A DNA stretch of 7,890 nucleotides, from assembly GCA_028748945.1 (NCBI GenBank), contig JAQTOL010000036.1:1-7890 (forward strand), in the 5' to 3' direction. Both the position numbers and the translations under genes were made by a program. Source of the DNA: Paludibacter sp. GTDB taxonomy: Bacteria; Bacteroidota; Bacteroidia; Bacteroidales; Paludibacteraceae. A model generated the notes under the pieces. That model was not told the origin of the DNA, made no database searches, and saw only the letters and a list, made by a program, of their open reading frames with translations. Shown piece by piece: positions 6,235 through 7,890 of this stretch; position 1 is the stretch's first letter; each line of letters begins with the position of its first letter.

Positions 6235-6298
6235 TCCGTCTTAGCGGATATGTATATTTGTTGAGCAAAGTTTGGCGCTGGTGGGTGGGTTCCGATAG
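6233..6298. repeat. Truncated RAYT-associated repeat
   Basis: Directly after copy B the left module recurs (gcggatatgtatatttg, gttgagcaaagtttgg, ctggtgggtgggt) and continues into ttccgatag, after which similarity stops. The second hairpin module is missing. The tandem position next to copy B and the partial length suggest either a second insertion with decay or an unequal exchange. Confidence 0.6.
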
Positions 6299-6330
6299 AC
6301 TTAGGCTTGATCCGCTCTTTAGTACAATAA

Positions 6331-6362
6331 AAAAGAGCCGGGAACCAATACCCGACTCTTTT
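6331..6362. terminator. Rho-independent terminator, likely bidirectional
   Basis: aaaagagccggg (6331-6342) pairs with cccgactctttt (6351-6362) around the 8-nt loop aaccaata, with one C/A mismatch. The stem is flanked by A-rich sequence on the left and T-rich on the right, so it could stop transcription in both directions. It suits the end of the minus-strand T9SS cargo transcript, although repeat copy C now lies between it and that gene, and it could also end the toxin-immunity transcript from the left. Confidence 0.7.
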
Positions 6363-6447
6363 CATTTTCAATAATTAAAAAAACAGGTTTCAATTTTTCA
6401 AACACTAATTCTTCACGATAATCTACTTAAGGATCTGCGAACTTTCT

Positions 6448-6596
6448 TCTGTCCTCGCGGATCTATTGATTCATTGAGTAAAGTTTGATACTGTTGGGTG
6501 GGTACAGCTATCGGGATGTAATCCCACCCTTTGTATGATTAGGAACTGCCTTCTTCATTTATTTTCCGAAGGCTGAGGCAAGTCCGTGATTCACTC
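6448..6596. repeat. RAYT-associated repeat, copy C
   Basis: This is the best-preserved copy of the family. gggtggg (6496-6502) pairs with cccaccc (6523-6529) around a loop containing agctatcggg. The second hairpin uses gccttc with gaaggc within tgcct…aggca. It has the same length and order as copy B. It is inserted between the end of the minus-strand surface-protein gene and what is probably its terminator. Confidence 0.8.
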
Positions 6597-6657
6597 TTGA
6601 ATATACTATGAGAAAGATGGTCTTCGTCATTCTCTTTTGTCTAAACGTATTATTCTT

Positions 6658-7890
6658 CTATTTTACCACTTTCAAGGTGGTTTCATTCACCCTGATCAGA
6701 TAGATTCCGGAATTCAGATTGATTCTGGTAATATCTGAACCTGCAACCAGTTGTTTTATCATCTGTCCGCCTGTATTATAAACCCTGATTTTGTCCCCGG
6801 CAACTGTTCCGTGTATATTGACAAACTTAGTATCGACGGATGCAAATAAGCTTTGTGAATAGGAATTATGGATCGCGGAGGTTCCATCCGATAATACCAG
6901 GTCGGCAACAGCACCCATTATGGCTGCATTACTTTGTATCGTAAAATAGTACAAACCGGTTGAAGGTACCTGGAATGTGGTCGTAAAATTATGCAAATGC
7001 AGTAAATCGGTTGAATTTACAACAGAATCCACCATAGTGGCATAGACTCCTGAATTATCAGCTGCTGCATTGATTCCGAATATCAGATGGGCACTGGTTA
7101 CATCGGTTGGAATAACAGAATTCCAGGCGTATTTACCTGTTAATGTATAATCCTTTCCTGCAGTCATCATCATCGGGAAACTGTAAACGCCACTGACTCC
7201 AATAGTTCCATCCCAACGGGTATACATGATACGTCCTTTGTAAGGAATTGTATCAGCCAAAACTCCGGTTGATAACGTATCACCCAGGGTATAGTATCCT
7301 GCAGGATTATCAATGTATCTGACTGTACCGGCTGCTGTTGAATTGGCAGAAACCCAGCTGGCATTCGGACATTTCCAGCCCCATTGGCTCGGAACAGAAC
7401 GGGACACACTGGTTTCTCCACGTGCAGCCCAATCAGAAAAACCTAAAGTTACAAAATTAAATGTGTATGTGGTTGTACTTGAATTATCTCCCGAAATACA
7501 ATTTAATACTGCAGGTGAACCCGGACTGAGAGAAGCACCATTGTTATCAATAAAGGCCAGATTTGTTTTTGGCGTTCCGGTTACCGTGATGCTTCCGGCA
7601 TCAGCAGGTGCCAACACATCATAAGTTGTTACATTCGGATCGAAATTAGTACTCAATAAGCCCTGACTCAGGGATACGCTCAGCATATGTGATTCAGTCG
7701 GATCCAGCAAGGTGAGATAATTCTGGATGAACCATTCGCAATAGGGTGCTGATGTTGCATCGACCTTAAAGACATTGTTTTCAGTTAATCTGGTATCAAC
7801 ATCCACAGCCGATGCGCCAAGTGAATTTTGAGAGGTACTCATAGCCGTACGCACAATATTGATAATTCTGGTAGTCCCGTTCGATTGAGG
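6658..7890 (-). CDS. Secreted T9SS cargo protein with cadherin-like beta-sandwich (N-terminus outside window)
   Basis: The frame is open to the right edge (410 residues visible), so the GTG at 7854 is not the real start. The last ~65 residues form a type A T9SS C-terminal sorting domain: VNIHGTVAGDKIRVYNTGGQ, MIKQL, then INLNSGIYLIRVNETTLKVV and a final K before the tag stop. It directs export across the outer membrane, where it is cleaved off and the protein released or anchored. Visible residues ~69-147 fit a cadherin-like beta-sandwich repeat (LSQGLLSTNFDPNVTTYDV, followed by SITVTG). Residues ~150-340 are Thr/Ser/Gly-rich beta-structure (GFSDWAARGETSVSRSVPSQ; YKGRIMYTRWDGTIGVSGVY) resembling carbohydrate-binding or jelly-roll domains, but I cannot name one. 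The catalytic or adhesive part lies upstream, so substrate and role are unknown. It is transcribed towards the toxin island. Confidence 0.8.
   Translation of the reverse strand, partial: PQSNGTTRIINIVRTAMSTSQNSLGASAVDVDTRLTENNVFKVDATSAPYCEWFIQNYLTLLDPTESHMLSVSLSQGLLSTNFDPNVTTYDVLAPADAGSITVTGTPKTNLAFIDNNGASLSPGSPAVLNCISGDNSSTTTYTFNFVTLGFSDWAARGETSVSRSVPSQWGWKCPNASWVSANSTAAGTVRYIDNPAGYYTLGDTLSTGVLADTIPYKGRIMYTRWDGTIGVSGVYSFPMMMTAGKDYTLTGKYAWNSVIPTDVTSAHLIFGINAAADNSGVYATMVDSVVNSTDLLHLHNFTTTFQVPSTGLYYFTIQSNAAIMGAVADLVLSDGTSAIHNSYSQSLFASVDTKFVNIHGTVAGDKIRVYNTGGQMIKQLVAGSDITRINLNSGIYLIRVNETTLKVVK

Larger units (their letters stand above)
5873..6657. other. Gene-free repeat-rich region, ~785 bp
   Basis: There is no convincing gene here. 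It holds an unassigned stretch (5873-6085), repeat copy B (6086-6234), a truncated copy (6233-6298), a terminator hairpin (6331-6362), a short unassigned stretch, and repeat copy C (6448-6596). A GTG-started frame at 5959-6159 runs into copy B and lacks protein-like character. The region separates convergent genes: the toxin-immunity pair from the left and the T9SS cargo gene from the right. Confidence 0.65.

Noticed and set aside
7170..7624. Open frames overlapping the T9SS cargo gene in other frames
   Set aside because: They are shadows of a gene with clear beta-sandwich and sorting-domain sequence in the correct frame.

Overview
The window looks like a chromosomal stretch from a Bacteroidetes (Bacteroidota) bacterium. 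It is AT-rich with poor Shine-Dalgarno sequences and has a TAnnTTTG-type promoter box. It encodes a Bacteroidetes-style HU-like protein with a DUF4469 (Ig-like) C-terminus, a TPR/one-TM/HTH-like sensor-regulator, and a large surface protein ending in a type IX secretion (T9SS) sorting domain. Genus and species cannot be told from the sequence.

Layout, left to right. (1) Positions 1-1112: the 3' part of a TPR membrane regulator that begins outside the window. (2) 1113-1521: a non-coding stretch with a long-range inverted repeat just before (3) an HU-HIG type DNA-binding protein (1522-2256), followed by a 23-bp tandem repeat and a perfect 14-bp hairpin. (4) 2490-3282: a REP-associated tyrosine transposase (RAYT) with its own promoter, flanked by REP palindromes in opposite orientation. 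(5) 3281-5872: a compact, compositionally mosaic toxin-immunity island. It holds a short basic C-terminal remnant of an unidentified protein (apparently frameshifted at a G run), a DUF2750-like gene placed like an orphan immunity gene, an RHS-family toxin 'tip' lacking its N-terminal part but keeping the RHS core and a C-terminal domain with a caspase-like His/Cys pattern, and, 1 nt downstream, a small exported or membrane-anchored candidate immunity protein. (6) 5873-6657: no convincing gene, but two ~149-bp copies and one truncated copy of the RAYT-associated repeat, plus a terminator hairpin. (7) 6658-7890, minus strand: the C-terminal part of a secreted T9SS cargo protein with a cadherin-like beta-sandwich, running off the right edge.

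The most interesting story is the island between the repeats. It looks like a reservoir of displaced RHS toxin tips with immunity genes, as is known for polymorphic toxin loci, but no full-length RHS gene is visible and the island is bracketed by copies of a RAYT-mobilised repeat. The putative caspase-like toxin domain and its unrecognised exported partner are the best candidates for something undescribed. All functional assignments come from reading motifs by eye; no database search was possible.
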